Positions 52,833-61,513 are shown, numbered from the stretch's first letter. The stretch is 64,000 nt of DNA from Bradyrhizobium erythrophlei (GCF_900129425.1 NZ_LT670817.1:3162001-3226000), one strand, 5' to 3'. The notes: generated by a model from the letters alone, not told the origin. Translations and numbers: made by a program.

Positions 52833-54644
52833 TCAGGCCTGTTCGATCTCTTCGCGCAGTACTTCAAGTTCCAGCCACTTGTCCTCGGCCTCCTGCAGCT
52901 CCTTTTGCGCCTTGGTGAGTGCATCGGAGGCAGTATCAAATTTCTTGCGATTCTTCTGGTAGAGGTTGGGATCGTCAAGATGGCGCTGCTGTTTGGCGAT
53001 TTCGGCCTGTAGCTTGGCGATGGTCTTCGGCAGCGTTTCCAGCGCGTGCTTTTCGTTGAAATTGAGCCGCCGCTTCGACGTGGCCGAAGCCGCGCCGGTT
53101 TTCGTTCCCTTGTCATTCTCGACCGCGGCAGCCTTCACGGCCTCGCGCTTCAGATCGGCGCCCCGCTGCGTCAGCATGTCGGTATAGCCGCCGGCATATT
53201 CGGTCCAGCGGCCGTCGCCTTCCGGCGCGATCACCGAGGTCACAACCCGATCCAGAAAGTCGCGGTCATGGCTGATCAGGATCACGGTGCCGTCGTAGTC
53301 GCCGAGCATTTCCTCCAGCACGTCGAGGGTTTCCAGATCGAGATCGTTTGTCGGCTCGTCCAGTACCAAGAGGTTGGAGGGTTTTGCCAGCGCGCGCGCC
53401 AGCATCAGCCGGCCGCGCTCGCCGCCCGAGAGCACTTCGAGAGGCGTGCGCATCTGCTCCTGGGCGAACAAAAAGTCCTTCATATAGCTGACGACGTGCT
53501 TCGGCTTGCCGCCGACCATCACGTTGTCGCTGCCGCCACCGGTCAGCGCGTCGGCCAGCGTCGATTTCGGGTCGAGGCTTTCGCGATGCTGGTCCAGCGT
53601 CGCCATCTCGATGTTGGCGCCGAAGCGGATGGTGCCGGTATCCGGCGGATTGGCGCCGGTCAGCATGTCGATCAATGTGGTCTTGCCGGCGCCGTTCGGC
53701 CCGACGATGCCGATGCGGTCGCCGCGCTGCACCCGGATCGAGAAGCCGTCGACGATCTTGCGATCGCCGTAGGTCCTGCCGATGTTCTTGGCCTCGATCA
53801 CCAGCTTGCCGGATTTATCCGCTTCCGCGGCGGCGAGATTGGCGTTGCCCGCGGCGCCGCGATAGTCGCGCCGCTGCTCGCGCAACGCGTAGAGATTGCC
53901 GAGCCGCTTGACGTTGCGCTTGCGGCGGCCGGAAACGCCGTAACGCAGCCAGTGCTCCTCGTTGACGATTTTGCGATCGAGCTTGTGCTGGTCGCGCTCT
54001 TCCTCCGCCAGCACCTCGTCGCGCCAGGCCTCGAACGCGCTGAAGCCGCGGTCGATCTGCCGGATCTGGCCGCGATCGAGCCAGGCGGTCGAGCGCGACA
54101 GGTTCGACAGGAAACGGCGGTCGTGGCTGATGATAACAAGCGCGCTGCGGCGGCTGCCGAGTTCGCTTTCCAGCCATTCGATGGTGGTGAGATCGAGATG
54201 GTTGGTGGGCTCGTCGAGCAGCAGGATATCGGGCGACGGCGCCAGCACGCGCGCCAGCGCGGTACGGCGGGCTTCGCCGCCGGACAGATGCGCGGGGTCC
54301 TCGTCGCCATGAAGCCCGAGCTGCTCCAGGATGTAGCGGGCCTGATAATGGTCGTCGCCGGGGCCGAGGCCTGCTTCGACATAGGCCAGCGTGGTTGCGA
54401 AGCCCGAGAAATCCGGCTCCTGCTGCAGATAGCGTATGGTCGCACCCGGCTGCACGAAGCGGCTGCCGCTGTCGGGTTCGACCAGCCCTGCCGCGATCTT
54501 CAGCAGCGTCGACTTGCCGGAGCCGTTGCGGCCGATCAGGCAGACACGCTCGGCCGACGATACTGACAATTCGACGCCCGACAACAGCGGCGTGCCGCCG
54601 AAGGTCAGCTTGATGTCTTTCAACTGGATTAGCGGAGGCGCCAT
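52833..54644 (-). CDS. ABC-F family ATPase (Uup-like)
   Basis: This 603-residue soluble protein has two ABC domains and acts on ribosomes rather than membranes. Domain 1 has Walker A IGRNGSGKSTLL, signature HLSGGEARRTALARVL and Walker B ILLLDEPTNHLD. Domain 2 has GPNGAGKTTLI, VLSGGERGRLMLARAL and LVLDEPTNDLD. The C-terminal ~70 residues are a coiled coil (LPKTIAKLQAEIAKQQRH, KAQKELQEAEDKWLELEV), as in Uup. The reading is convergent in part with the repeat region after it and overlaps nothing. YaiI follows the same strand 10 bp upstream. Confidence 0.92.
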   Translation of the reverse strand: MAPPLIQLKDIKLTFGGTPLLSGVELSVSSAERVCLIGRNGSGKSTLLKIAAGLVEPDSGSRFVQPGATIRYLQQEPDFSGFATTLAYVEAGLGPGDDHYQARYILEQLGLHGDEDPAHLSGGEARRTALARVLAPSPDILLLDEPTNHLDLTTIEWLESELGSRRSALVIISHDRRFLSNLSRSTAWLDRGQIRQIDRGFSAFEAWRDEVLAEEERDQHKLDRKIVNEEHWLRYGVSGRRKRNVKRLGNLYALREQRRDYRGAAGNANLAAAEADKSGKLVIEAKNIGRTYGDRKIVDGFSIRVQRGDRIGIVGPNGAGKTTLIDMLTGANPPDTGTIRFGANIEMATLDQHRESLDPKSTLADALTGGGSDNVMVGGKPKHVVSYMKDFLFAQEQMRTPLEVLSGGERGRLMLARALAKPSNLLVLDEPTNDLDLETLDVLEEMLGDYDGTVILISHDRDFLDRVVTSVIAPEGDGRWTEYAGGYTDMLTQRGADLKREAVKAAAVENDKGTKTGAASATSKRRLNFNEKHALETLPKTIAKLQAEIAKQQRHLDDPNLYQKNRKKFDTASDALTKAQKELQEAEDKWLELEVLREEIEQA

Positions 54645-54654
54645 GGTTTTTGGT

Positions 54655-55152
54655 TCAATTCTGGTTTTGCGCGGATTGCTCGGCGCGCTGGCGCTGGATG
54701 CGGCGGATGGTCTGGTCGAGCGCGGACAGGAACGCGGAGCGGTCGCGCGGCGCGAACGATTTGGGACCGCCGGTCACTTCGCCCGACGAGCGTAGATCGG
54801 TCATCAGGTTGCGAACCGCAAGGGTCATGCCGATCGATTGTTCGGTAAACGGCTTGCCGTTCGGCCCGATCACCTCGGCGCCGGCCTTGACGCAGCGGCT
54901 TGCCAGCGGGATGTCGGAGGTGACGACGATATCGCCTTTTCCCGCGCGTTCCGCGATCCAGTCGTCGGCGGCGTCCATCCCGGAACCGGCGGCGACGCGC
55001 TCGATCGAGGGATCCTGCGGCACCCGAATGAAATTGCCCGCGACCACGCTGACCGGCAGCCCATGGCGGGCGGCGACGCGGTAGATCTCGTCCTTGACCG
55101 GGCAGGCGTCGGCGTCGACATAGATGCGGGTGGAATTCAAGATGGGCGTCAT
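54655..55152 (-). CDS. YaiI/YqxD (UPF0178) family protein
   Basis: This 165-residue protein has the family start IYVDADACPVKDEIYRVA, with an acidic cluster typical of PIN-like nucleases. GDIVVTSDIPLASRCVKAGA and GPKSFAPRDRSAFLSALD follow. Its biochemical role is not established. The ATG at 55152 was chosen; a longer frame reads across the divergent promoter. It lies immediately upstream of the ABC-F gene and both may be co-transcribed, although the gap is only 10 bp. Confidence 0.88.
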   Translation of the reverse strand: MTPILNSTRIYVDADACPVKDEIYRVAARHGLPVSVVAGNFIRVPQDPSIERVAAGSGMDAADDWIAERAGKGDIVVTSDIPLASRCVKAGAEVIGPNGKPFTEQSIGMTLAVRNLMTDLRSSGEVTGGPKSFAPRDRSAFLSALDQTIRRIQRQRAEQSAQNQN

Positions 55153-55319
55153 CGGTTGGGATTTAGTGAGGGAACGCAAGCCGTGCGCTCTCGAAGGCGC
55201 GTGGTAGCCCATCGGGCTGGGAATTGCGAGGAAAACACGGATCGGAACACGCTTGCCACGGCGTTTTCCGGGCGTACGATTGCGGGCAGAAAACATTACC
55301 GAAGTCAGGGAAGACGGGC

Positions 55320-56114
55320 ATGAACATCGAGCCATACCGGGTCTCGGCCTACAACACCGCGAAACAATCCGAAAACAAGATGCATGACGACACCGTGGCG
55401 CGCCGGTTCGGTTTCAGCGGCGGGCTGGTCCCCGGCGTCGACGTGATGGCCTATATGATCCACCAACCGGTCGCGAGATGGGGCCGCGCGTTTCTCGAGC
55501 GCGGCTCGATCGAGGCCCGCTTCGTCAAGCCGGTCTATGACGGCGAGATCGCCGACGTCATAGGCGCAGAGCTCGATGGTCTGTTGGCGATTGAAGTCGA
55601 AAGCCGCGGCGAGGTCTGTGCCAGCGGGATGGCGTTGCTGCCCGATTCCGCGCCGCCGTTTTCGCTTGCGGATTTCCGCGAAACCGCTGTCGTGAGCGAG
55701 CGCGGACCGGTGAATGCGGCGTCCTATGAACTCGGCAAGTGGCTCGGCACCGTGCCGCGCACATGGGCTGGCGATGCGGCACGCGAGTATCTGGCCGATA
55801 TACGCGAGACCGATACGATCTATGCGAACGAAGGGCTCGGCCATCCCGGCCTGCTGCAGCGGGTCATGAACAAGGTGCTGGTCGACAACGCCATTCTCGG
55901 TCCGTGGATTCATGTCGGCAGCCGGATGCAGCTTTTATCCGCCGCGGCAAGCGGCGATGAACTGACAGCGCGCGCGAGAGTGACCGGAAATTACGAAAAG
56001 AAGGGCCACCGCTTCGTCGAGCTCGACGCGCTGGTCGTCGCCAACGGCCGCACGCCACTGGCACATTGCCAGCACATCGCGATTTACCAACCGCGCGAGC
56101 AGGCGGCGGCGTAG
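55320..56114 (+). CDS. Hotdog-fold (MaoC-like) hypothetical protein
   Basis: This 264-residue protein looks like two tandem hotdog domains. The first contains NKMHDDTVARRFGFSGGLVP, where a histidine and aspartate resemble hydratase-type active sites, followed by ARFVKPVYDGEI. The second contains VHVGSRMQLL-like and GDELTARARVTGNYEKKGHR segments. The function is not known. The ATG at 55320 was chosen over a longer frame crossing the divergent promoter with YaiI. It precedes a long palindromic repeat, so it is probably monocistronic. Confidence 0.65.
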   Translation: MNIEPYRVSAYNTAKQSENKMHDDTVARRFGFSGGLVPGVDVMAYMIHQPVARWGRAFLERGSIEARFVKPVYDGEIADVIGAELDGLLAIEVESRGEVCASGMALLPDSAPPFSLADFRETAVVSERGPVNAASYELGKWLGTVPRTWAGDAAREYLADIRETDTIYANEGLGHPGLLQRVMNKVLVDNAILGPWIHVGSRMQLLSAAASGDELTARARVTGNYEKKGHRFVELDALVVANGRTPLAHCQHIAIYQPREQAAA

Positions 56115-56143
56115 CGTTCTGAGCAACCAAAGAGACATAGGTT

Positions 56144-56308
56144 CTTAACCTCGCCCCGCTTGCGGGGAGAGGTCGAAGCCCGGAGCGAAGCGAGGGCTTC
56201 GGGTGAGGGGGACTCTCCGCGGATTAGGTCGTGAGTTCTCGCACGCCGAGACTCCCCCTCACCCGGCGCTGCGCGCCGACCTCTCCCCGCAAGCGGGGCG
56301 AGGTTAAG
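56144..56308. repeat. Dispersed palindromic repeat, family E (best copy)
   Basis: CTTAACCTCGCCCCGCTTGC at the left mirrors GCAAGCGGGGCGAGGTTAAG at the right exactly. Inner arms with GTGAGGGGGA and TCCCCCTCAC also pair. A second copy is at 22838. Confidence 0.95.
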
Positions 56309-56535
56309 GACGGATGACCGGCTGCCCGACACCGAGCCTTCGCAGTGCAATAGCGGTTTTCCAGCGAAGACGAAGACGTCTGATCTTGGCTTGAAAGATC
56401 CCTAAAATGCCTGATTTTGCGCAATTTTCGCGGCTTCCCTGAGATAACGCACCGATGTTCAGAGGACACCGCCTCGCCTGATTAGGCATGGTCCCCTGTG
56501 AACGGCTGTTGCGCCGCGCTTGCGCGCTGCTAAAG

Positions 56536-56551
56536 TTTCCGTGAACGGAAA
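56536..56551 (+). promoter_or_regulatory. Perfect inverted repeat upstream of the Ppx/GppA gene
   Basis: TTTCCGT-GA-ACGGAAA has 7-bp arms, 41 bp before the start codon at 56592. The arms resemble those of the probable IclR operator at 32683, with one base less spacing. Function is inferred from position only. The rest of 56309-56591 shows no gene. Confidence 0.45.
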
Positions 56552-56591
56552 TTCCTCGTCGGCCTCGTCGGCCGCGGAAAGACATTGCGGG

Positions 56592-57668
56592 ATGAACGAT
56601 GACACGCGGCTTCGCGAGGGCCCCGGGCCGCGCGGAGACGACGGCCAGGGGCCGCATAGCGGCGGCGCGCCCGGAGCGGTCCATTCACCGGCCGTGGCCA
56701 CCGGCGTCTACGCGGCGCTGGACCTTGGGACCAACAATTGCCGGCTGCTGATCGCCTGTCCGTCCGCCGACGGGTTCCGCGTGGTCGATTCGTTTTCGCG
56801 GATCATCCGGCTGGGGGAAGGAATCTCGGCGACCGGCTGCATCAGCGATGCCGCGATCGAACGCGCCGTCGCCGCATTGAGCATTTGCCGCGACAAAATC
56901 CACTCGAAGAAGGCCAAGCGGTTGCGGCTGATCGCGACCGAAGCCTGCCGTGCGGCCTCGAATGCCGACGGCTTCCGCGAACGGATCGCCGCCGAGACCG
57001 GCATCCGGCTCGAGGTGATCGACCGCGAGACCGAAGCGACGCTCGCCGTGATCGGCTGCTCGCCGCTGCTCGACCAAAAAGGGCGGGGCGCCATTTTGTT
57101 CGACATCGGCGGCGGGTCGACCGAACTGGTTCGGATCGAGCGCGATCCGGACCAGCCAGACGCGGTGCCGCGCATCAAGGCCTGGATGTCGATCCCGCTC
57201 GGCGTGGTCACGCTGGCTGAGCATTTCGGCGGCCGCGACGTCACGGCGCAATCCTATGCGCGGATGGTGCAGGAGGTCGCTCAGCACGTCACCCCGTTCG
57301 CGGCCGAACACGGTGGCGACCTCGCGGATATGCACCTGCTCGGGACCTCCGGCACGGTGACGACGCTGGCCGGGGTGCATCTCAACCTGACGCGCTACGA
57401 TCGCCGCCGCATCGACGGCGTCTGGATGAGCGATGCCGATATCACCGCCACCATCGCGCGTCTGCTCGGCATGAGCTATCAGGAACGCGCCGACAACAAT
57501 TGCATCAGCGTCGAGCGCGCCGATCTGGTGCTGGCGGGCTGCGCCATCCTCGATGCGATCCGCCATGCGTTTCCGCTGCCGCGGCTGCGGGTCGCCGATC
57601 GCGGCCTGCGCGAGGGAATGCTGGTCGAGATGATGCGCGAGGACGGCGTTCTAAGCGGATGCCGATAG
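56592..57668 (+). CDS. Ppx/GppA phosphatase family protein
   Basis: This 358-residue exopolyphosphatase or guanosine pentaphosphatase has the actin-like ATPase fold. The first phosphate loop is YAALDLGTNNCRLLIA, the second ILFDIGGGSTELV, and the catalytic glutamate is expected in LRLIATEACRAASNA. It ends where short Ppx-only proteins do, without the C-terminal HD domain. An N-terminal segment of about 40 residues is Gly/Pro-rich and likely disordered. The gene for RlmE follows 34 bp downstream. Confidence 0.88.
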   Translation: MNDDTRLREGPGPRGDDGQGPHSGGAPGAVHSPAVATGVYAALDLGTNNCRLLIACPSADGFRVVDSFSRIIRLGEGISATGCISDAAIERAVAALSICRDKIHSKKAKRLRLIATEACRAASNADGFRERIAAETGIRLEVIDRETEATLAVIGCSPLLDQKGRGAILFDIGGGSTELVRIERDPDQPDAVPRIKAWMSIPLGVVTLAEHFGGRDVTAQSYARMVQEVAQHVTPFAAEHGGDLADMHLLGTSGTVTTLAGVHLNLTRYDRRRIDGVWMSDADITATIARLLGMSYQERADNNCISVERADLVLAGCAILDAIRHAFPLPRLRVADRGLREGMLVEMMREDGVLSGCR

Positions 57669-57702
57669 GCGCAGCGGTCCGCGATGTGCTAGAGCCTGCA
57701 CC

Positions 57703-58401
57703 ATGGCGAAAGATACCACCGGGCGGCTGCGGGTCACCGTCAAGAGCGGCGGCCGGCTCAAGCTGTCCTCAAAACTCTGGCTGGAACGGCAGCTCAACGA
57801 TCCCTATGTGGCACAGGCCAAGCGGGATGGGTTGCGCTCGCGCGCGGCCTATAAGCTGATCGAAATCGATGACAAATATCATTTTCTCAAATCCGGCATC
57901 ACCGTGGTCGATCTCGGTGCCGCGCCCGGCGGCTGGAGCCAGATCGCGGCCAAACGTGTCGGCGCCGCCGATGGCAGGGGCAAGGTGGTCGCGATCGATC
58001 TTCTGGAGATGCCGGAGATCGCGGGCGTGGCCTTTGCGCAGCTCGATTTTCTCTCCGACGGCGCGCCGGAAAAACTACTGGCCATGATGGACGGCCGTGC
58101 CGATGTGGTGCTGTCCGACATGGCCGCCAACACCACCGGCCATCGCAAGACCGATCAGCTCAGGATCCTGGGCCTCGTGGAAGGCGCTGCCGCGTTCGCC
58201 GCCGACGTGCTCAAGCCGGGCGGAACATTCGTCGCCAAGGTGTTCCAGAGCGGCGCCGACGCCACGCTGATGACGCAGCTCAAGCACGACTTCGCCACCG
58301 TCAAGCACGTCAAGCCGGCATCGAGCCGGAAGGATTCTTCGGAGCGCTACGTGCTGGCGATGGGATTTCGGGGCGTTCCGAACAACCGACCCGACGCGTA
58401 G
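57703..58401 (+). CDS. rlmE: 23S rRNA 2'-O-ribose methyltransferase RlmE (FtsJ)
   Basis: This 232-residue SAM-dependent enzyme methylates U2552 of 23S rRNA late in 50S assembly. The N-terminal LRSRAAYKLIEIDDKYHF holds the first catalytic lysine region. The SAM motif is VVDLGAAPGGWSQIA, VVLSDMAANTTGHRKTD carries the catalytic aspartate, FVAKVFQSG the second lysine, and SSRKDSSERYVLAMGF the glutamate. The ATG is preceded by a short purine stretch. It is probably transcribed with the Ppx/GppA gene. Confidence 0.94.
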   Translation: MAKDTTGRLRVTVKSGGRLKLSSKLWLERQLNDPYVAQAKRDGLRSRAAYKLIEIDDKYHFLKSGITVVDLGAAPGGWSQIAAKRVGAADGRGKVVAIDLLEMPEIAGVAFAQLDFLSDGAPEKLLAMMDGRADVVLSDMAANTTGHRKTDQLRILGLVEGAAAFAADVLKPGGTFVAKVFQSGADATLMTQLKHDFATVKHVKPASSRKDSSERYVLAMGFRGVPNNRPDA

Positions 58402-58430
58402 CGCCGCTCTCAGATCGTCATGTCTCACCT

Positions 58431-58519
58431 CGTCATGGCCGGGCTCGTCCCGGCCATCCACGTTTTTTGGCGCACCAGCAAGAAAGACGTGGATGCCCGG
58501 CACAAGGCCGGGCATGACG
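58431..58519. repeat. Dispersed palindromic repeat, family C
   Basis: CGTCATGGCCGGGCTCGTCC pairs with GGCCGGGCATGACG over most of its length, with CCATCCACG and CGTGGATGCCCGG as inner arms. It lies between the convergent rlmE and efflux-pump genes. Confidence 0.92.
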
Positions 58520-58540
58520 AAGTTGTGGTGATCGCGGCGG

Positions 58541-60013
58541 TTAGCCCAGCCGCTGATCCCTCGCGTTGGCGGTCTCGGTGGCGGCGGTCTCCTCAGGCTC
58601 GGCGTCGCGCTCGGGACTGGACACGGTGATAACGCCGCGTCCCGATACCTGATGGCCGGCGTCGGCGGGCATCTCGTAGAAGAAGTATGTCGAGATGGTC
58701 GAGATGATCGACACGACGATGAAGGCAGGCGCGAAATCGGCCGCGGTCAGTTCGCTGACATGATGCACCCACATGGTCGATTCCACCGAGAACGCGCCGA
58801 CGGCGACGCCGGCGGAAACCGCCAGTTGCTGGTTGACGCTGACCAGCGTGGTGGCGCGGCTCATCCGGTCCGGCTCGACTTCCGCATAGGCCAGCGTGTT
58901 GATGGCGGTGAACTGCAGCGAACGGAAGAAGCCGCCGACCACGAGCAGGATCATGATCAGAAGCAGGGGCGTCGAGATCGTGAACAGCGCGCAGGCCGCG
59001 AGGAAGATCGAACTCACCACCGCGTTGATGGTCATGATGTTGCGGAAGCCGAAGGTGCGGATGATCCGCGCCGCCAGCGTCTTCATGCCCATGGCGCCGA
59101 CCGCCGATGCAAATGTCACCAGCCCCGAGCGCAGCGGCGACAGGCCGAATCCGACCTGCATCAGCAGCGGCAGCAGAAACGGCAACGAGCCGATGCCGAG
59201 GCGAAACAGGAAGCCGCCGATAATGCTGGCGCGCATCGTCGGCAACTTCAGCAGCGAGAAATCCAGCACCGGCGAAGCGGTTTTCGTGGCGTGGATCACA
59301 TAGAGCGTCATCGAGATGGTGCCGACCGCGACCAGTGCGATGACAGCGGTCCACGGCAACAGATTGAGGCCCGCGATCGAAAGGCCGAACGCGATGCCGC
59401 CAAGCCCGATTCCTGCCAGCACCAGGCCGTACAGATCGAAACGCTCGGGATCCTCGCTGCGGATCGGATCGATGTAGCGCAGCGCCATGAAGATACCGAG
59501 CAGTCCGATCGGAATGTTGATCAGGAAGATCCAGTGCCAGGTCAGGTAGGTCGTGATGAATCCGCCGAGCGGCGGTCCGATCACCGGGCCGACCAGCGCC
59601 GGCACCGTGACCCAGGCCATCGCATTGACCAGTGCGCTTTTGTCGATCGAGCGCAGCAGCACCAGGCGTCCGACCGGCGTCATCATCGCACCGCCGGCGC
59701 CCTGCAGAATGCGCGCGATCACAAAATCGGTAACGGAGGAGGACAGCGCGCAGCCGATCGAACCCACCATGAAGACGGCCACCGCGATCGAGAACACCGC
59801 GCGCGCGCCAAACCGGTCGGCGGTCCAGCCGCTTGCCGGAATGAACACCGCGAGCGACAGCAGGTAGGAGGTGATGGCGAGCTTCAGCGTCAGCGGGCTG
59901 GTGCCGATATCCACCGCGATCGCCGGAAGCGAGGTCGCGATCACGGTCGAATCCATGTTCTCCATGAACAGGGCGGTGGCCACGATGAGTGGGATCAGGC
60001 GTTCTTTGTTCAT
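58541..60013 (-). CDS. DHA2-family MFS multidrug efflux permease
   Basis: This 490-residue drug:H+ antiporter has 14 predicted helices. The N-terminal ERLIPLIVATALFMENMDST and ALFIPASGWTADRFGARAV-type motif A segments, and RILQGAGGAMMTPVGRLVLL (motif C-like), are typical of the EmrB/DHA2 group. The C-terminal ~45 residues are hydrophilic. The ATG at 60013 follows GGGGGGAAT on the minus strand; a longer frame is rejected. A decayed duplicate of its 5' end lies about 2.5 kb upstream at 62502-62766. No membrane-fusion or TetR partner is adjacent. Confidence 0.9.
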   Translation of the reverse strand: MNKERLIPLIVATALFMENMDSTVIATSLPAIAVDIGTSPLTLKLAITSYLLSLAVFIPASGWTADRFGARAVFSIAVAVFMVGSIGCALSSSVTDFVIARILQGAGGAMMTPVGRLVLLRSIDKSALVNAMAWVTVPALVGPVIGPPLGGFITTYLTWHWIFLINIPIGLLGIFMALRYIDPIRSEDPERFDLYGLVLAGIGLGGIAFGLSIAGLNLLPWTAVIALVAVGTISMTLYVIHATKTASPVLDFSLLKLPTMRASIIGGFLFRLGIGSLPFLLPLLMQVGFGLSPLRSGLVTFASAVGAMGMKTLAARIIRTFGFRNIMTINAVVSSIFLAACALFTISTPLLLIMILLVVGGFFRSLQFTAINTLAYAEVEPDRMSRATTLVSVNQQLAVSAGVAVGAFSVESTMWVHHVSELTAADFAPAFIVVSIISTISTYFFYEMPADAGHQVSGRGVITVSSPERDAEPEETAATETANARDQRLG

Positions 60014-60234
60014 CGATTCCGGGGGGAGGGAACGGGGTGGAGCCGGGGCTGTATCATCCCCTTGCCGCACACGCTATTGCAGAACCGGGGAAACCACTTA
60101 AAAAACACTAATCTAGCAATATCAATGGTTTCCCGGACCCGTTTCCCAAATTCGTTGCAGTGTTCACCGGCGTTCAACCGATTTGGCAGAGTTCCGGACT
60201 GGAAAAGGAGTGAGCCGGAGGGCATAAGGGCCGG

Positions 60235-60408
60235 ATGCGAATGAGACCCGCCATCCTGCTATCCGCTGCCCTTCTGGCGGCTGCAATTTTATTGACGTTC
60301 CGGGACGAGCTTCACGCGCGGGACCCGCACCGCCTGAACCGAGTGGCCGAGCCAGCGACGGAATGTGGCTTTTGGGGCTCCATGGAAGAGGGGATGTCTT
60401 GCCGATGA
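60235..60408 (+). CDS. Possible small secreted or membrane-anchored protein
   Basis: A 57-codon ORF (55 from the second ATG at 60241) starts behind AAGGG. The N-terminus (MRPAILLSAALLAAAILLTF) looks like a signal peptide or anchor. The remainder is polar, with two cysteines near the end (TECGFWGS and MSCR) that could form a disulfide. It is too short for confident gene calling, and no family is recognised. It faces away from the efflux-pump gene. Confidence 0.45.
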   Translation: MRMRPAILLSAALLAAAILLTFRDELHARDPHRLNRVAEPATECGFWGSMEEGMSCR

Positions 60409-60597
60409 CGGACAAATTTCCCAAACGTCCAAGGCACGCAACCGTCTGAACAACGCCGCCGAGCCGTTATTTTCATGGGCGGCGTCGTGCTGATGGGACG
60501 GAACGGTCGGCGGTTCGATCTCGTCATCGCGATATCGTCATCGATTGTGGCAGGATCGCTGGCTTGAACCGTGCCGCCATAGGCGCATATTTGCTGG

Positions 60598-60819
60598 ATG
60601 TCCGAGCAGCGACCAACTTTCGGTGCGCGAAAAAATCCCGGATCTGGCTGGGGGGTAGATATTCTGTGGCCCGATGGCGAAACGGAAGTGATCAAGGGTT
60701 TTATGACGGAACAGGACGCGGTTAAGTGGATTTCAGAGCACTCCAAGGCGTGGCAGGGAAATACGAATAACAACCCACCCCAAACGCCCTCGGGACCCCA
60801 ATCAGTTCGGCGGGTCTAG
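60598..60819 (+). CDS. Small conserved-looking hypothetical protein
   Basis: This 73-residue soluble protein contains SGWGVDILWPDGETEVIKGF and MTEQDAVKWISEHSKAWQG, which read as a compact alpha/beta unit, followed by an Asn/Pro-rich tail. The ATG at 60598 lies close to CTGG-type weak ribosome-binding sequence. I do not recognise a named family but similar short proteins occur in the Bradyrhizobium group, from memory. It could act as a small binding domain; function unknown. Confidence 0.6.
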   Translation: MSEQRPTFGARKNPGSGWGVDILWPDGETEVIKGFMTEQDAVKWISEHSKAWQGNTNNNPPQTPSGPQSVRRV

Positions 60820-60920
60820 CCCCGCGCGTGGCGAACTACTTGAGCCGCCCGCCTTCGGTGCCTCGGACGTATGCATCCCTCAAATCCGGACCATCAGGTC
60901 TCAGGGACGATCCCAAAGGT

Positions 60921-61040
60921 TCAGGAAAACCTTGCGGACCGCGACTGCTCCTCCTCCGGATACACCCAACCGTAAGGCGTGATCTCCCGCTCCTGCGTCA
61001 GATCATATGGACGGGCAGGGCATAGCGGGCCTTCCTGCAT
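60921..61040 (-). CDS. Possible 39-residue protein, paralogue of the ORF at 61236-61373
   Basis: A short leftward ORF reads MQEGPLCPARPYD at its start and LTQEREITPYGWVYPEEE in its core. The neighbouring leftward ORF has LTETQQITLYPWVHPDEE at the same relative place, with ten or eleven of eighteen residues identical and all gaps in the flanks. Two such related frames within 400 bp suggest a real small protein family. The ribosome-binding site here is weak. Function is unknown. Confidence 0.45.
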   Translation of the reverse strand: MQEGPLCPARPYDLTQEREITPYGWVYPEEEQSRSARFS

Positions 61041-61149
61041 GACCGGAATTTCAGTGCGGGAATGTGAACCTGCTCACATCTGTTCGCCGCGACTTAAGCT
61101 AATTGTCCGAGAAGGTGGGTATGCACTGATCAAACAACGGAGTTCGATC

Positions 61150-61239
61150 ATGTGGACACGTGATGAATACGTCTACTACGGTTTCCTTCTCGCAGTCACC
61201 GTTGCCGGCCTTGGGATGCTCACACTCACTTTCGGCTAA
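61150..61239 (+). CDS. Possible 29-residue single-helix membrane protein
   Basis: The ORF starts at an ATG with CGGAG about eight bases upstream. The peptide begins MWTRDEYVYYGF and continues into a hydrophobic helix (LLAVTVAGLGMLTLTFG) that runs to its end. It is typical of tiny inner-membrane proteins. Its stop overlaps, on the opposite strand, the stop of the leftward ORF at 61236. Confidence 0.45.
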   Translation: MWTRDEYVYYGFLLAVTVAGLGMLTLTFG

Positions 61240-61373
61240 CGCGCGCCACAACTGGTCGCGTTCCGTTCCTCGTCAGGGTGCACCCACGGATAAAGTGTGA
61301 TCTGCTGCGTCTCGGTTAGCTTGGCCATGTGCACGGGCGGCGCGCGTGGCGCGGGCCCGCCATAGCCTTCCAT
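61236..61373 (-). CDS. Possible 45-residue protein, paralogue of the ORF at 60921-61040
   Basis: The leftward ORF starts MEGYGGPAP (an in-frame internal ATG at 61328 gives 30 residues) and contains LTETQQITLYPWVHPDEE. The core pattern L-T-x4-I-T-x-Y-x-W-V-x-P-x-E-E is shared with the ORF 200 bp to its left. AGCAGG lies upstream of the start. It overlaps the end of another leftward frame (61316-61513) in a different phase. Confidence 0.45.
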   Translation of the reverse strand: MEGYGGPAPRAPPVHMAKLTETQQITLYPWVHPDEERNATSCGAR

Positions 61374-61513
61374 CTGGACAGACCTGCTTCGGCCTCGGCG
61401 CGGTCGGCCTCACGTATGGCCTTCCGCGCGGCTTCCCGCGCGCCTTGGGCGGGTATGCTGGCCCCGGTGATCCGGCCGCCGTGGATGGTTTCGCGAGATT
61501 TCGTGCTGTTCAT
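61316..61513 (-). CDS. Possible 65-residue basic helical protein
   Basis: The frame begins MNSTKSRETIHGGRITGAS and continues as an Ala/Arg/Glu-rich helix (EAARKAIREADRAEAEAG) that looks protein-like. The last 20 residues, which overlap the next leftward ORF, look less so. No clear ribosome-binding site or family was found. It may be a chance frame in GC-rich DNA. Confidence 0.3.
   Translation of the reverse strand: MNSTKSRETIHGGRITGASIPAQGAREAARKAIREADRAEAEAGLSRWKAMAGPRHARRPCTWPS

Noticed and set aside
60828..61025. A 65-codon rightward frame
   Set aside because: It is opposite the leftward 39-residue ORF, which shows protein-level similarity to a neighbour; the rightward frame shows none.
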